Below, in pieces: positions 54,384 to 63,921 of a stretch of 64,000 bases of DNA (position 1 is the stretch's first letter; every line of letters begins with the position of its first letter). The DNA is taken from the NCBI RefSeq assembly GCF_032401055.1, contig NZ_CP135529.1, positions 2,974,501-3,038,500 of the forward strand, given 5' to 3'. The DNA is from Tardiphaga sp. 709. Its GTDB lineage: Bacteria; Pseudomonadota; Alphaproteobacteria; Rhizobiales; Xanthobacteraceae. The position numbers and the translations under genes are program-made. The notes under the pieces were generated by a model. It was not told the origin of the DNA. It ran no database searches and saw only the letters and a program-made list of their open reading frames with translations.

Positions 54384-54917
54384 CTATTTCAAGGGTGCCT
54401 TTGGTTGTGGCTTGACCGACATCTCGACGCCGATCCGCTCGATCTCCTGCGCCAGCGCCTTGTAATTGGCACGCGCTGTCTCGAATTGCGGATCGAGCTT
54501 GATCGCCGCACCGAAATCGCGGACTGCGCGCGGCCGATCGCCCTTCTTGCGCCAGAGTTCGCCGCGCGCATTGAAGAGAACGGCCTGCGTCGGATCGAGC
54601 CGCAGCGCCGCATTGTAATCGGCGATGGCACGATCGGTCTCATCCTTGCGGCTGTAGACACCGGCACGCGCGATCAACGCTTTCAGCCGGTCGGCCCGCT
54701 CGGTCTTTTCGTTGTCGATCAGCGTGCTGCAAACTGCGAGAATCTTCTCGTCATCGCCTGACGCAACTGCTGCAACGCACAGCGCGGGATCGACGGGCAC
54801 GGCGGCTGCGGGCTCGTTGACCGCTGGCGATGCTCTATCGGGAGCCACGCAACATAATACGAACAGGACGCTGATGACGCGCGGCACGCTGCCCGCATAT
54901 GAATTGCGAAAAGTCAT
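54384..54917 (-). CDS. Exported TPR protein
   Basis: A 177-residue protein with an N-terminal hydrophobic signal (VISVLFVLCCVAPDRASPAV) and about three TPR helix pairs in the C-terminal half: ALIARAGVYSRKDETDRAIA, DYNAALRLDPTQAVLFNARG and RAVRDFGAAIKLDPQFETAR. Asp-Pro at the end of each unit is typical of TPR repeats. It starts three bases after the stop of a larger TPR gene, so the two are one operon. They probably form periplasmic scaffolds; partners are unknown. Confidence 0.85.
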   Translation of the reverse strand: MTFRNSYAGSVPRVISVLFVLCCVAPDRASPAVNEPAAAVPVDPALCVAAVASGDDEKILAVCSTLIDNEKTERADRLKALIARAGVYSRKDETDRAIADYNAALRLDPTQAVLFNARGELWRKKGDRPRAVRDFGAAIKLDPQFETARANYKALAQEIERIGVEMSVKPQPKAPLK

Positions 54918-54920
54918 TGT

Positions 54921-55922
54921 CTATCGCGTGCTCGCATCGGCGGATGGATGCAATCCGACCGCCGGCCTGCGCGCCGCCACCCGATATTTCTCAAGCTGCT
55001 TGCGATGTCGCAAAGCGATATCCAGCGTTGAATCGATCTGAACGGCTGCGTCGAAATCGGCCAGCGCGCGCGCAGGGTCGCCCTTGTCGCGCCAGGCGAC
55101 GCCGCGATTGTTGTAGGCCATCGCCAGCTCCGGCTGAAGCTGCAGCGCCGTCGTGTAGTCGGTGATAGCGCGATCATATGCGCCGCTGAGGCTGAAGGAA
55201 TTTCCGCGGTTCACGAAATAGCTGGCCTTCGGCTCCAGCCGGATCGCCGCATCGAAATCCGCAATCGCGCGGCCATAGGCATTGTTGCGCGCATAGGACT
55301 GACCGCGCGCATCGTAATGTTCCGCGGTCGGCTCCAGGCGAATGATGTCGCTCTGGTCGTCGATCACCAGATCGAAGCGCTTGACCTTGGCATAGGCGGC
55401 GGCGCGATCGAGCAAGCTCTGCACCCGATTGGGATCGAGGCGAACAGCTTCGGTATAGTCGCGGACCGCGAGGCGATTTTCGTGCATCGATGCGAAGGTC
55501 GCGGCGCGGCTCGCAAATAATTGAGCCTCGTTCGGCCGCAGCTTGATCGCGCGGTCGAAGTCATCAAGCGCACGGTCGAACTTCTTGCCGGCCGCAAGCG
55601 CCTTGCCGCGGGCTTCGAGCGCTGCGGCCGAGAGGGGATCGAGCTGAACCGCCAGATCGCCATCCGCAACGGCGAGGTCGACCTGTTCCAGCCTGAGTTG
55701 CAACCCGGCGCGCACGATCAGGGCATGAACGCGGTCCGGCAATGCCGCCGTCGAGCCGATCACCAGGCCGCAGATGCCGAGCATCTGCTCGGGCGGCAAG
55801 GTGTCGTCATTCGCGCAGGTGGCAGCGGCCTCGGCCGCACCCTGCGCCCGGACAGCCGCATAGGGCAGCGATGCCGCCGCAAGAGCGGCGCACAGAAACA
55901 ATGTCCGGAACGGATGACCCAT
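54921..55922 (-). CDS. Exported TPR-repeat protein
   Basis: A 333-residue protein with a signal peptide (TLFLCAALAAASLPYAAVRA), then a Cys-containing segment (CANDDTLPPEQMLGICGLVI), then about seven TPR units. Repeats are seen as DGDLAVQLDPLSAAALEARG, DDFDRAIKLRPNEAQLFASR, RDYTEAVRLDPNRVQSLLDR and TDYTTALQLQPELAMAYNNR. The C-terminus is basic. It is the first gene of a two-gene TPR unit. The function is likely protein-protein scaffolding in the periplasm. Confidence 0.88.
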   Translation of the reverse strand: MGHPFRTLFLCAALAAASLPYAAVRAQGAAEAAATCANDDTLPPEQMLGICGLVIGSTAALPDRVHALIVRAGLQLRLEQVDLAVADGDLAVQLDPLSAAALEARGKALAAGKKFDRALDDFDRAIKLRPNEAQLFASRAATFASMHENRLAVRDYTEAVRLDPNRVQSLLDRAAAYAKVKRFDLVIDDQSDIIRLEPTAEHYDARGQSYARNNAYGRAIADFDAAIRLEPKASYFVNRGNSFSLSGAYDRAITDYTTALQLQPELAMAYNNRGVAWRDKGDPARALADFDAAVQIDSTLDIALRHRKQLEKYRVAARRPAVGLHPSADASTR

Positions 55923-55951
55923 GAAAGCCCCAGCAAGCCAGCCAGACCACT

Positions 55952-56899
55952 CTACCTGATCAGGCCCCGCTCCCGATAGTAGCGCAACGCGCCGGGATGC
56001 AGCGGCACCGGACTTTGGCTCGCGGCGCTGGCAAGCTTGATCTCGTGACCGGCGCGATGCGCGACCGCCAGCTCGTCGAGACCATCGAACAGACGTTTTG
56101 TCATCTGATAGACAAGGTCGTCCGACACAGCCGTGCTCGTGACCAGATAATTCATGACCGATGTGGTCCGCACGGGTTTGTCCTGGCTGATATACGTCCT
56201 GGCCGGAATGGTGTCCGGCTTGAACGGCGCGCCGATCTTTCTGACCAGCGAGGGCGGCACCGGCACGATGACGATATCCGTGGCCTCGCTGAGTTCCTTG
56301 ATCGATGTCACGCCGAGACCCGCAGACTGCAGCGTGGCATCGAGCTTCTTCTCGATCATCAACTGGGTGGACTCGGCAAAGGAGATGTATCTGATCTCGC
56401 CGAGATTCTCGTAGCGCAGCCCGGCAGCGCCGAGAATGGCGCGGGCGTTCAGCTCGGTGCCTGATCTCCGCTCGCCGACCGAGAGGCTCCGGCCCTTGAG
56501 ATCGTTCAGCGTCCTGATCCCGCTCTCCTTGGTGGCAACGATCTGGATATAATTCGGATAGAGCGCGCCGATCACCCGCAACCGGTCCTGCTTGCCGTCA
56601 AAGCCCGCCGTGGCATTGCCGGCCCAGGCGTCCTTCAGCGCGTCGCCGAGCGCAAAACCCACCTGCCCTGTGCCTTGCTGCAGCCGCGAGAGGTTTTCGA
56701 CAGAACCGTCGGTTGTCTGCACCGAAACCTTCGCGCCGGGAATATCCGCATAGATCATTGCAATCGACACGCCGAGCGGAAAATAGATCCCGGACGTGTT
56801 GCCAGTCAGCAGCGTGATCGATGGCTCGGCGCGTGCGGTTGCACTGCATAGGACGACGGCACTCGCCAGTGCCGCCAGCAGGCGCTTCCTCATATTCAT
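55952..56899 (-). CDS. TAXI-family TRAP transporter substrate-binding protein
   Basis: A 315-residue periplasmic protein with a signal (LLAALASAVVLCSATARAEP). The TAXI family pattern is LLTGNTSGIYFPLGVSIAMI near the N-terminus, then VSVQTTDGSVENLSRLQQGT, VGFALGDALKDAW and LNDLKGRSLSVGERRSGTEL. It ends PLHPGALRYYRERGLIR, the family end. The ATG-AAT-ATG start is at 56897-56899. It is divergent from the TRAP permease gene 200 bases away and is the most diverged of three TAXI proteins here. The ligand is unknown; characterised relatives bind dicarboxylates or amino acids. Confidence 0.9.
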   Translation of the reverse strand: MNMRKRLLAALASAVVLCSATARAEPSITLLTGNTSGIYFPLGVSIAMIYADIPGAKVSVQTTDGSVENLSRLQQGTGQVGFALGDALKDAWAGNATAGFDGKQDRLRVIGALYPNYIQIVATKESGIRTLNDLKGRSLSVGERRSGTELNARAILGAAGLRYENLGEIRYISFAESTQLMIEKKLDATLQSAGLGVTSIKELSEATDIVIVPVPPSLVRKIGAPFKPDTIPARTYISQDKPVRTTSVMNYLVTSTAVSDDLVYQMTKRLFDGLDELAVAHRAGHEIKLASAASQSPVPLHPGALRYYRERGLIR

Positions 56900-57099
56900 T
56901 TTAGTCCTGTCATTCAGCCCGCGAAAGTGAACCGCGGTCCTCATGGGGTCAACGGCGTTGCAAGAGCGAACGCCGTTGTCGCGACGAAAGTTTCACCGGT
57001 AAGCCCTTGCGCCAGCCGGGTAAAACGGCATGAATGCGCCGCACTCAGAAGAATAAGGCCGGCAAAGCCGGCTGCGGGAAATATCCCGGGGGATGAAAC

Positions 57100-59115
57100 A
57101 TGGCTGACCAAAAATCAAACGCGAGCGATGAGACCGTTGCTGTCTCCGACGAGGCATTGGCAAAGGCTGAAGCGTTCATCGAAGCCGATGAAGGCGCAAC
57201 AAATCGCCTGCTTGGCTGGGCCGGGACGATCTCCACCGGCATCGCCGTGGTGATGAGCCTGTTTCATCTCTATGCCGCCTACGCAATCGTGCCGACGCAG
57301 GAGCTGCGTTACGTCCATGTCGCCTTCACGCTGATACTGAGCTTCCTGCTATTCCCCGTCGCAGCGCGCTTCCGCAACCGCGTGCGCTGGTGGGACATCG
57401 TGCCGGGCATCGTCGCCATCGGCACCATTGCCTATGCGTTGTGGGGCGGCGACGATTTCACCGACCGTGCCACTCTGCCGGATCATATGGATGTCATCGT
57501 CGGCATCGTCTTCATCGTGCTGCTGCTGGAAGCGACGCGCCGCACCACCGGCCTGATCATGCCGGTCGTGTCACTGTTCTTCATCGCCTATGCGATGCTC
57601 GGCCCGCATCTGCCAGCGCCATGGACCCATCGCGGCTACGACCTGCCGCGTCTCGTCGGTCATCTTTTCATCACACTGGAGGGCATCTTCGGCGTCGCGG
57701 TCGACGTGTCGGCCACGCTGATCATCCTGTTCACGATCTATGGCGCGTTCCTGTCGATGTCCGGCGCCGGAAAGTTCTTCATCGATTTCTCGCTATCCTT
57801 GATGGGGAACAAGTCGAACGCCGCGGGCCGCACCGTGGTGCTGTCCTCGTTCCTGCTCGGCGGGCCTTCCGGCTCGGGCGTCGCCACCACGGTGATGATC
57901 GGCACCGTTGCCGCCCCGATGCTGGCCAAGGCCGGTTTCGAGAAGAACGCTGCCGGCGGCTTGCTGGCCGCGGGTGGTCTCGGCGCGATCCTGTCGCCGC
58001 CGGTGCTCGGCGCTGCCGCGTTCCTGATCGCCGAATTCCTCAAGATCAGCTATCTCGACGTGATCTGGATGGCGACCATCCCGACCTGTCTCTACTACCT
58101 GTCGCTGCTGATCATGGTCGAGATCGACGCCAAGCGATACGGCGCCCACAATGTCAATGTCAGGCCTGAGCTCAGCCTCGGCGTGATGATGAAGCGTTAC
58201 GGGTTCCACTTCATCTCCCTGCTCGCCGTCGTCGTCTTCATGATCATCGGCTACTCGCCGTCACTGTCGGTGTTCTACGCCACGCTCGTCACCTTCGTGC
58301 TCAGTTTCCTGCGCAAGGATACCGCGCTGGTGCCGAAGAAGCTGGTGAAGGCGCTAGCCGACGGCTCGATCGGCGCACTCAACGCCGCAACCACCTGCGC
58401 CTGCGCCGGCATCGTGGTCGGCGTCGTGACGCTTACCGGCCTCGGCCTCAAATTCTCGTCGATCGTGATTTCCTATGCGGGCGGCAGTCTGTTGCTGACG
58501 GCGATCTATACGGCGTTGATCGTCTGGATCATCGGCCTCGCCGTGCCGGTCACTGCGTCCTACATCATCTGCGCGGTGATCGCGGCACCGGCGCTGATCA
58601 AGCTCGGCGTGCCCGATTATGCCGCACACATGTTCATCTTCTATTACGCGGTGCTCTCGGAAGTCTCACCTCCCACCGCGCTGTCGCCCTTTGCGGCCGC
58701 TGCCATTACCGGCGGCGATCCCTACAAGACCACGCTGCAATCGTGGAAATACACACTGCCGGCGTTCCTGGTGCCATTCGTCTTCGTCTGCGATCCGCAA
58801 GGCGTCGGCCTGCTGCTAAACATTCCGAAGGGCGGCTCGTGGGTGGACATCGTCGAGATTACCTTCAAGACCACGCTGGGACTGCTGGCACTCGCCGCCG
58901 TCGCGCAGAACTGGGCACTGCGACAAAATACACCGATCGAGCGCGGCCTGCTTCTGCTATCGGGATTACTGCTGGTGTTCCCGAGCCTGATCGAGGCAAT
59001 CATCGAATCGATCATCGGTCGCGACATCAGCTACACATTCGTGCCCGGCCTCATCATCGGCCTCGGCGTGCTGGTGTGGCAGGTAAGGACGAGGGCGCAA
59101 CCGGCGCCGGCATGA
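57100..59115 (+). CDS. Fused TRAP transporter permease (DctQM type, 4TM/12TM)
   Basis: A 671-residue membrane protein of about 16 helices that combines the small (Q) and large (M) TRAP permease units, as usual for TAXI-TRAP systems. The N-terminal part has four helices (TISTGIAVVMSLFHLYAAYA onward). The M part contains GAFLSMSGAGKFFIDFSLSL, LLGGPSGSGVATTVMIGTVA, GGLLAAGGLGAILSPPVLGA and VLSEVSPPTALSPFAAAAIT. The ggggga Shine-Dalgarno precedes the ATG. It imports substrate using a Na+ or H+ gradient with the downstream binding proteins. Confidence 0.94.
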   Translation: MADQKSNASDETVAVSDEALAKAEAFIEADEGATNRLLGWAGTISTGIAVVMSLFHLYAAYAIVPTQELRYVHVAFTLILSFLLFPVAARFRNRVRWWDIVPGIVAIGTIAYALWGGDDFTDRATLPDHMDVIVGIVFIVLLLEATRRTTGLIMPVVSLFFIAYAMLGPHLPAPWTHRGYDLPRLVGHLFITLEGIFGVAVDVSATLIILFTIYGAFLSMSGAGKFFIDFSLSLMGNKSNAAGRTVVLSSFLLGGPSGSGVATTVMIGTVAAPMLAKAGFEKNAAGGLLAAGGLGAILSPPVLGAAAFLIAEFLKISYLDVIWMATIPTCLYYLSLLIMVEIDAKRYGAHNVNVRPELSLGVMMKRYGFHFISLLAVVVFMIIGYSPSLSVFYATLVTFVLSFLRKDTALVPKKLVKALADGSIGALNAATTCACAGIVVGVVTLTGLGLKFSSIVISYAGGSLLLTAIYTALIVWIIGLAVPVTASYIICAVIAAPALIKLGVPDYAAHMFIFYYAVLSEVSPPTALSPFAAAAITGGDPYKTTLQSWKYTLPAFLVPFVFVCDPQGVGLLLNIPKGGSWVDIVEITFKTTLGLLALAAVAQNWALRQNTPIERGLLLLSGLLLVFPSLIEAIIESIIGRDISYTFVPGLIIGLGVLVWQVRTRAQPAPA

Positions 59116-59202
59116 CCAACGACAGAAACGAATAACGTCAAGTTATCGCATGACAGCGGACGCCGCAGATAAGCGGCGCCGCCGACTTCAGGGAGTGACG
59201 CG

Positions 59203-60159
59203 ATGAGATGGACAGCCTTTAGCCTTGCACTGCTCGGCATCGCCTGCGCGGCGACCGGCGCTTCTGCGGAAGACAAGACCATCGCCATTGCGACCGGCGG
59301 GACCGGCGGCATCTTCTATCCGCTCGGCGGCGGGCTCGCGAACCTGCTGTCGAAGAAACTGCCGCATACCCAGGCCACCGGCGAAGTCACCGGCGGCAGC
59401 GTCGACAATATCAAGCTCCTGGAAACCGGCCAGGCCGATCTCGGTTTCATGACTGGCGACGTCGCATCCGACGCCGTAAAGGGCGAGAACAAGTTCAAGA
59501 AGCCCGTTCCGCTGCGCACCATCGTCGCCGTCTATTCCAGCCCGGTGCATGTGGTGACCATCGCCGGCACCGGCATCGAGAAATTCGCCGATCTGAAAGG
59601 CAAGCGCATTTCCGGCGGCGCGCCGGGCAGTGCCACCGAGGCGCAGACCTTCCGCCTGCTCGAAGCCGCGGGCCTCGACAAGGACAAGGACGTCAAGCGC
59701 GAACGTCTGTCGGTGGCGGAATCCGCGTCCGCGCTCAAGGATCGCAAGATTGATGCCTTCTTCTGGGGCGGCGGTGTGCCGACCGCCGCGGTGGTCGATC
59801 TCGCGGCGACGCCGGGCGTCACCATCAAGCTGATCGATATCGACTACCTGCTCGAGCCGATCGTGAAGAAATACGGCCAGATCTTCGCACCCAGCGTGAT
59901 CAAGGCCGGCAGCTATCCGGGCCAGACCACCGACAGCCGTGGCTTCGCCGCCTGGAACCAGATCATGGCCACCGACAAGATGTCGGATGAGACCGCCTAT
60001 GCGATCACGAAGACGATCTTCGAGAACAAGGCCGATCTCGTCGCCGTCCACAAAGAGGCGGAGAACATCAATCTGGCCACGCAGACATCAGCGCAATCGC
60101 CGGCGCCCTATCATCCCGGCACGCTGAAATATCTCAAGGAAGTCGGCGCGGTGAAATAG
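59203..60159 (+). CDS. TAXI-family TRAP substrate-binding protein (first tandem copy)
   Basis: A 318-residue periplasmic binding protein with a signal peptide (LLGIACAATGASAED). TAXI features are IATGGTGGIFYPLGGGLANL, EVTGGSVDNIKLLETGQADL, KGKRISGGAPGSATEAQTFR and RKIDAFFWGGGVPTAAVVDL, ending PAPYHPGTLKYLKEVGAVK. It is directly downstream of the permease (87 bases) and 40 bases before a close paralogue. Both should feed the same permease with related but different ligands. A gggag site precedes the ATG. Confidence 0.93.
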   Translation: MRWTAFSLALLGIACAATGASAEDKTIAIATGGTGGIFYPLGGGLANLLSKKLPHTQATGEVTGGSVDNIKLLETGQADLGFMTGDVASDAVKGENKFKKPVPLRTIVAVYSSPVHVVTIAGTGIEKFADLKGKRISGGAPGSATEAQTFRLLEAAGLDKDKDVKRERLSVAESASALKDRKIDAFFWGGGVPTAAVVDLAATPGVTIKLIDIDYLLEPIVKKYGQIFAPSVIKAGSYPGQTTDSRGFAAWNQIMATDKMSDETAYAITKTIFENKADLVAVHKEAENINLATQTSAQSPAPYHPGTLKYLKEVGAVK

Positions 60160-60199
60160 TCACCGCGACATCACAGGAAAACCGGAGGAGAGGACAACC

Positions 60200-61171
60200 A
60201 TGTTCAAGCGTTTCAGAAAGACATCGATTGCCGTGGCGCTGGTCGCGACGGCCGGCCTTGCCGGCGCGGCCATCGCGCAGCAGAAGACCATGGCGATCGG
60301 CACCGGCGGCACTGGCGGCGTCTATTATCCGCTCGGCGGCGCCATCGCTAACGTGCTGTCGAAGGCGCTGCCGAACACGCAGGCCACGGCGGAAGTCACC
60401 GGCGGCTCGGTCGATAACCTCAAGCTAATCGCCTCGGGCCAGAGCGAACTCGGCTTCAGCATGGCCGACGCCGCGCTCGACGCGCTGAACGGCCAGGACA
60501 AATTCAAGAGCGGCAAGGTGCCGCTGCAGACCTTGCTGGTGGTCTATCCGAACCGCATGCATATCGTGACCATCGAGGGCGCCGGCATCGAGAAGATGTC
60601 AGATCTCAAGGGCAAGCGCGTCTCCACGGGCTCGCCGGGCGGTGCCACCGAAGTGATGGCGTTCCGCGTCATCGAGGCCGCCGGTCTCGACAAGGACAAG
60701 GACATGAAGCGCGAGCGCCTCGGCGTCGCTGAGTCCGTCAACGCCATCAAGGACCGCAAGATCGACGCGTTCTTCTGGGTCGGCGGCGTCCCCACTGCCG
60801 CCGTCACCGATCTCGCCGCCACACCCGGCATGAAGATCAAGTTCGTCGACCACGCCGATCTCGCCGCCAAGATGAACGAGAAATACGGCAAGCTGTATTC
60901 GCCCTCGACCATCAGCAAGAGCATCTATCCCGGCATGGACAAGGACAACGCCAATACCGAAGTCTGGAACATCATCGTCACCGGCAACAAGATGAGCGAC
61001 GACGACGCCTACAACATCGTCAAGACGCTGGTGGAGAAGAAGGCCGACATCGTCGCCGTGCACAAGGAGGCCGAGAGCTTCTCGCTCGACAACCAGGTGC
61101 AGGAGCGCTCCCCGGTGCCGTTCCATCCGGGCGCGCTGAAATACTTCAAGGAAAAGGGCATCGGCAAGTAA
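60200..61171 (+). CDS. TAXI-family TRAP substrate-binding protein (second tandem copy)
   Basis: A 323-residue paralogue of the preceding protein, with a signal peptide (VATAGLAGAAIAQ). Shared blocks include IGTGGTGGVYYPLGGAIANV, EVTGGSVDNLKLIASGQSEL and RKIDAFFWVGGVPTAAVTDL. It differs in ligand-pocket stretches, for example SMADAALDAL against MTGDVASDAV. The excellent ggaggagagg site suggests strong translation. It ends PVPFHPGALKYFKEKGIGK and is followed by a strong terminator, closing the permease-binding protein operon. Confidence 0.93.
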   Translation: MFKRFRKTSIAVALVATAGLAGAAIAQQKTMAIGTGGTGGVYYPLGGAIANVLSKALPNTQATAEVTGGSVDNLKLIASGQSELGFSMADAALDALNGQDKFKSGKVPLQTLLVVYPNRMHIVTIEGAGIEKMSDLKGKRVSTGSPGGATEVMAFRVIEAAGLDKDKDMKRERLGVAESVNAIKDRKIDAFFWVGGVPTAAVTDLAATPGMKIKFVDHADLAAKMNEKYGKLYSPSTISKSIYPGMDKDNANTEVWNIIVTGNKMSDDDAYNIVKTLVEKKADIVAVHKEAESFSLDNQVQERSPVPFHPGALKYFKEKGIGK

Positions 61172-61196
61172 GGCCGGCCTCACCGACCAACCTTTG

Positions 61197-61229
61197 AGCC
61201 GCGACACGCAAGTGTCGCGGCTTCTGTTT
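61197..61229 (+). terminator. Rho-independent terminator of the TAXI-TRAP operon
   Basis: agccgcgacac (61197-61207) pairs perfectly with gtgtcgcggct (61212-61222) around gcaa, followed by tctgttt. It starts 25 bases after the second binding-protein stop. Confidence 0.9.
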
Positions 61230-61394
61230 GAGGGAATAACAATCCACTCTCCTGTCATCTGCGCCTGATGCGCCAAAGGCGCACGCGGAGTGGGGACGAC
61301 AGCCGATGGGACAGCGACCGCGTCGAATACCGCGGAACCGGATCAACCAGCCGCCGTTGCCTGCGGGGCACCTCACGTGCCGTGAGGACCATGC

Positions 61395-62642
61395 GTGCAC
61401 GACGCCTACAAGACCCAACACCCCCTCGACGCGCTGAACTTCTTTCTTGCCGATGTCCGCGATGGCCTGGGGCCCTATCTCGCGATCTATCTCCTCACGG
61501 TTCAGAAATGGGATGAAGCCTCGATCGGCATCGTGATGTCGGTCGCCGCCCTCGCTGGCATCATCGCGCAGACCCCTGCCGGCGCCCTGATCGACAAGAC
61601 CACGGCCAAGCGCGCCATCGTCATTCTTGCCGCCGTCATCGTCACACTCGGCTCGATCGTGCTGCCACTCTACCCCGGCTTCCTGTTCGTCGCCACGACA
61701 CAGGCACTGACCGGCGTCGCCGCGGCCGTCTTCGCGCCGGCACTGGCGGCGATCACACTCGGCATTGTCGGCCCCAGAGCCTTTGCGCGCCGGATCGGCC
61801 GCAACGAGGCGTTCAACCATGCCGGCAACGCGACGGCGGCGACGTTGGCCGGCGTCTTCGCCTATTCTTTTGGGCCTATCGTCGTGTTCTGGCTGATGGC
61901 GGCCATGGCTGCCGCGAGCATTATCGCGACGCTGACGATCCCCGCTGGCGCCATCGATCACCAGATGGCCCGCGGCCTCGGCGATCGCGAGGATACCCAC
62001 GAGCACGATGCCGCCGAGCGGCCATCCGGCTTTCAGGTGCTGCTGACCTGCAAGCCGCTCCTGATATTTGCCGCCGCCACCGTGCTGTTTCACTTCTCCA
62101 ATGCGGCGATGCTGCCGCTGGTCGGCCAGAAACTCGCGCTGGTGAACAACGAGCTTGGCACCACGCTGATGTCGGTCTGCATCGTCGCCGCGCAATTGGT
62201 GATGGTGCCGGTCGCCATGCTGGTCGGCCGCAAGGCCGATGTCTGGGGCCGCAAGCCGATCTTCGCCTGCGCGCTCGCAGTGCTGGCGCTGCGCGGCGCG
62301 CTGTATCCGCTCTCTGACAGTCCCTACTGGCTGGTCGGCGTGCAGACCCTCGACGGAATCGGCGCCGGAATCTTCGGCGCGATCTTTCCGCTTGTTGTCG
62401 CGGACCTCACTTACGGCACCGGCCACTTCAATATCAGCCAGGGCGCGATCGCGACGGCGGCGGGGCTGGGCGGCGCGCTCAGTACAGCGATTGCCGGCGT
62501 AATCGTGGTCAAGGCCGGCTATAGCGCGGCATTCCTGGCGCTTGCCGCTTTGGCGGGGATCGGCCTCATCCTGTTCATCGTCGCCATGCCGGAGACGCGA
62601 CCTTCCGACGCACGTCATCAGCCGTTAGTACCAAATGCTTAA
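61395..62642 (+). CDS. MFS transporter
   Basis: A 415-residue, 12-helix major facilitator starting at a GTG (61395). The N-terminal HDAYKTQHPLDALNFFLADV is unusual but typical of a group of alphaproteobacterial MFS proteins. The loop motif is TPAGALIDKTTAKRAIVILA, and the second-half copy is MLVGRKADVWGRKPIFACAL. A hydrophilic central loop (REDTHEHDAAERPSGF) separates the halves. Substrate unknown; drug or small-molecule efflux is possible. The 223 bases upstream contain only the terminator of the previous operon. Confidence 0.86.
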   Translation: MHDAYKTQHPLDALNFFLADVRDGLGPYLAIYLLTVQKWDEASIGIVMSVAALAGIIAQTPAGALIDKTTAKRAIVILAAVIVTLGSIVLPLYPGFLFVATTQALTGVAAAVFAPALAAITLGIVGPRAFARRIGRNEAFNHAGNATAATLAGVFAYSFGPIVVFWLMAAMAAASIIATLTIPAGAIDHQMARGLGDREDTHEHDAAERPSGFQVLLTCKPLLIFAAATVLFHFSNAAMLPLVGQKLALVNNELGTTLMSVCIVAAQLVMVPVAMLVGRKADVWGRKPIFACALAVLALRGALYPLSDSPYWLVGVQTLDGIGAGIFGAIFPLVVADLTYGTGHFNISQGAIATAAGLGGALSTAIAGVIVVKAGYSAAFLALAALAGIGLILFIVAMPETRPSDARHQPLVPNA

Positions 62643-62692
62643 GGATGGTATTGCATTGCGGTAGCAACTCGCAGCGCAGCATAGTACCATCC
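62643..62692 (+). other. Large imperfect hairpin right after the MFS stop
   Basis: ggatggta (62643-62650) pairs with taccatcc (62685-62692), and the inner tgcattgcg/cgcagcgca can extend the stem with one mismatch and one wobble. No T run follows, so it may stabilise the transcript or be a protein site. The rest of the gap to 62919 holds no gene or signal I can support. Confidence 0.4.
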
Positions 62693-62919
62693 ACCCCGTA
62701 CGTTCCCATGCATGTTGTCCATGGAAACGCCTGATCGGGAGAAGCTGAAAGGACCTGCCGGTTGCGCAGATGAGTCGCAGGAGCGGACCGTCGGGTTCGT
62801 TGCCCCAGCCGTGCCGGTTCCCACTTGATCCCGGCCTCCCTTCATTGTCTTAAACACCCTCAATCAGATCGCGCGTCGCAGCCGCGCGGCCTGTCCGACA
62901 TGCAAAAGGACTCTTCGAG

Positions 62920-63921
62920 ATGTCATCATCGACCCGCTTCCCGTCCCGCCGCTCCGTGATCCTCGGCGGCGCGGCTGCCCTCGGCACCCTGCCGATCCTG
63001 TCGCGCCGCGCCAGCGCCGCAGAGTGGCCCACCAAGCCGGTGAAGTTCATCGTTCCGTTCGCGGCCGGCGGCACCACCGACATTCTGGCCCGCGTCGTCG
63101 CGCAGAAGATGTCCGAAGAGATGGGCCAGCAGTTCATCGTCGAGAACAAGGCCGGCGCCGGCGGCAACATCGCCGCTGATTTCGTCGCCAAAGCCGAAGG
63201 CGATGGCTACACCTTCCTCGTCGGCACGCCCGGCACCCATGCAATCAACAAGTTCGTGTTCAAGAACATGACCTATGATCCGGTCAAGGATCTGGCGTCG
63301 GTGATCGTGATCGCCAAGGTGCCGAACCTGTTCTCGGTGACCAATTCGCTGCCGGCCAAAAGCGTCAAGGAATTCATCGAACTCGCCAAGGCCAAGCCGG
63401 ACGAATATTTCTACGGCACGCCGGGCCTCGGCTCGACCGCGCATCTGTCGACCGAACTGTTCAAATCGATGACCGGCGTGAAGCTGACCCATGTGCCTTA
63501 CAAGGGCAGCGCCCCGGCACTAACCGACCTGATCGGCGGCCGCGTCCATGTGATGATCGACAACCTGCCGGCCGCGCAGCCTTTCGCGGAGAGCAACCAG
63601 ATCCGCGCACTTGCCGTTTCCACCAGCAAGCGCTGGGAGCCAATGAAGGACATTCCGACCATCGCGGAAGCTGGCGTTCCCGGCTACGACGCCGCCTCCT
63701 GGTTCACCATCGCAGCCCCGGCGAAGACGCCGAAGGAGATCATTGCGAAGCTCAATGCCTCGACCGACAAGTTCATCAAGTCGGCCGACGGCACTGCCCG
63801 CCTGATCAAGCTCGGCGCCGATCCGACCGGCGGTTCGCCAGCCGACATGGATGCCTATGTGCAGTCCGAAATCGAAAAGTGGGGCAAAGTCGCCCAGTTC
63901 GCCGGCATCAAGCCGGAGTAA
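62920..63921 (+). CDS. TTT-family (Bug/TctC) substrate-binding protein
   Basis: A 333-residue periplasmic binding protein of the tripartite tricarboxylate transporter family. A twin-arginine-type signal (PSRRSVILGGAAALGTLPI) is followed by WPTKPVKFIVPFAAGGTTDI, FIVENKAGAGGNIAADFVAK and KLTHVPYKGSAPALTDLIGG. VHVMIDNLPAAQPF and IPTIAEAGVPGYDAASWFTI also match the Bug pattern. The conserved Asp after the first strand loop binds carboxylated ligands. No TctA or TctB genes follow inside the window. Confidence 0.94.
   Translation: MSSSTRFPSRRSVILGGAAALGTLPILSRRASAAEWPTKPVKFIVPFAAGGTTDILARVVAQKMSEEMGQQFIVENKAGAGGNIAADFVAKAEGDGYTFLVGTPGTHAINKFVFKNMTYDPVKDLASVIVIAKVPNLFSVTNSLPAKSVKEFIELAKAKPDEYFYGTPGLGSTAHLSTELFKSMTGVKLTHVPYKGSAPALTDLIGGRVHVMIDNLPAAQPFAESNQIRALAVSTSKRWEPMKDIPTIAEAGVPGYDAASWFTIAAPAKTPKEIIAKLNASTDKFIKSADGTARLIKLGADPTGGSPADMDAYVQSEIEKWGKVAQFAGIKPE

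Noticed and set aside
52316-54415. Open frame of 699 codons on the plus strand opposite prpE
   Set aside because: It is antisense to a complete propionyl-CoA synthetase and has the His/Arg/Gln/Asp-rich composition of a shadow frame in high-GC DNA.
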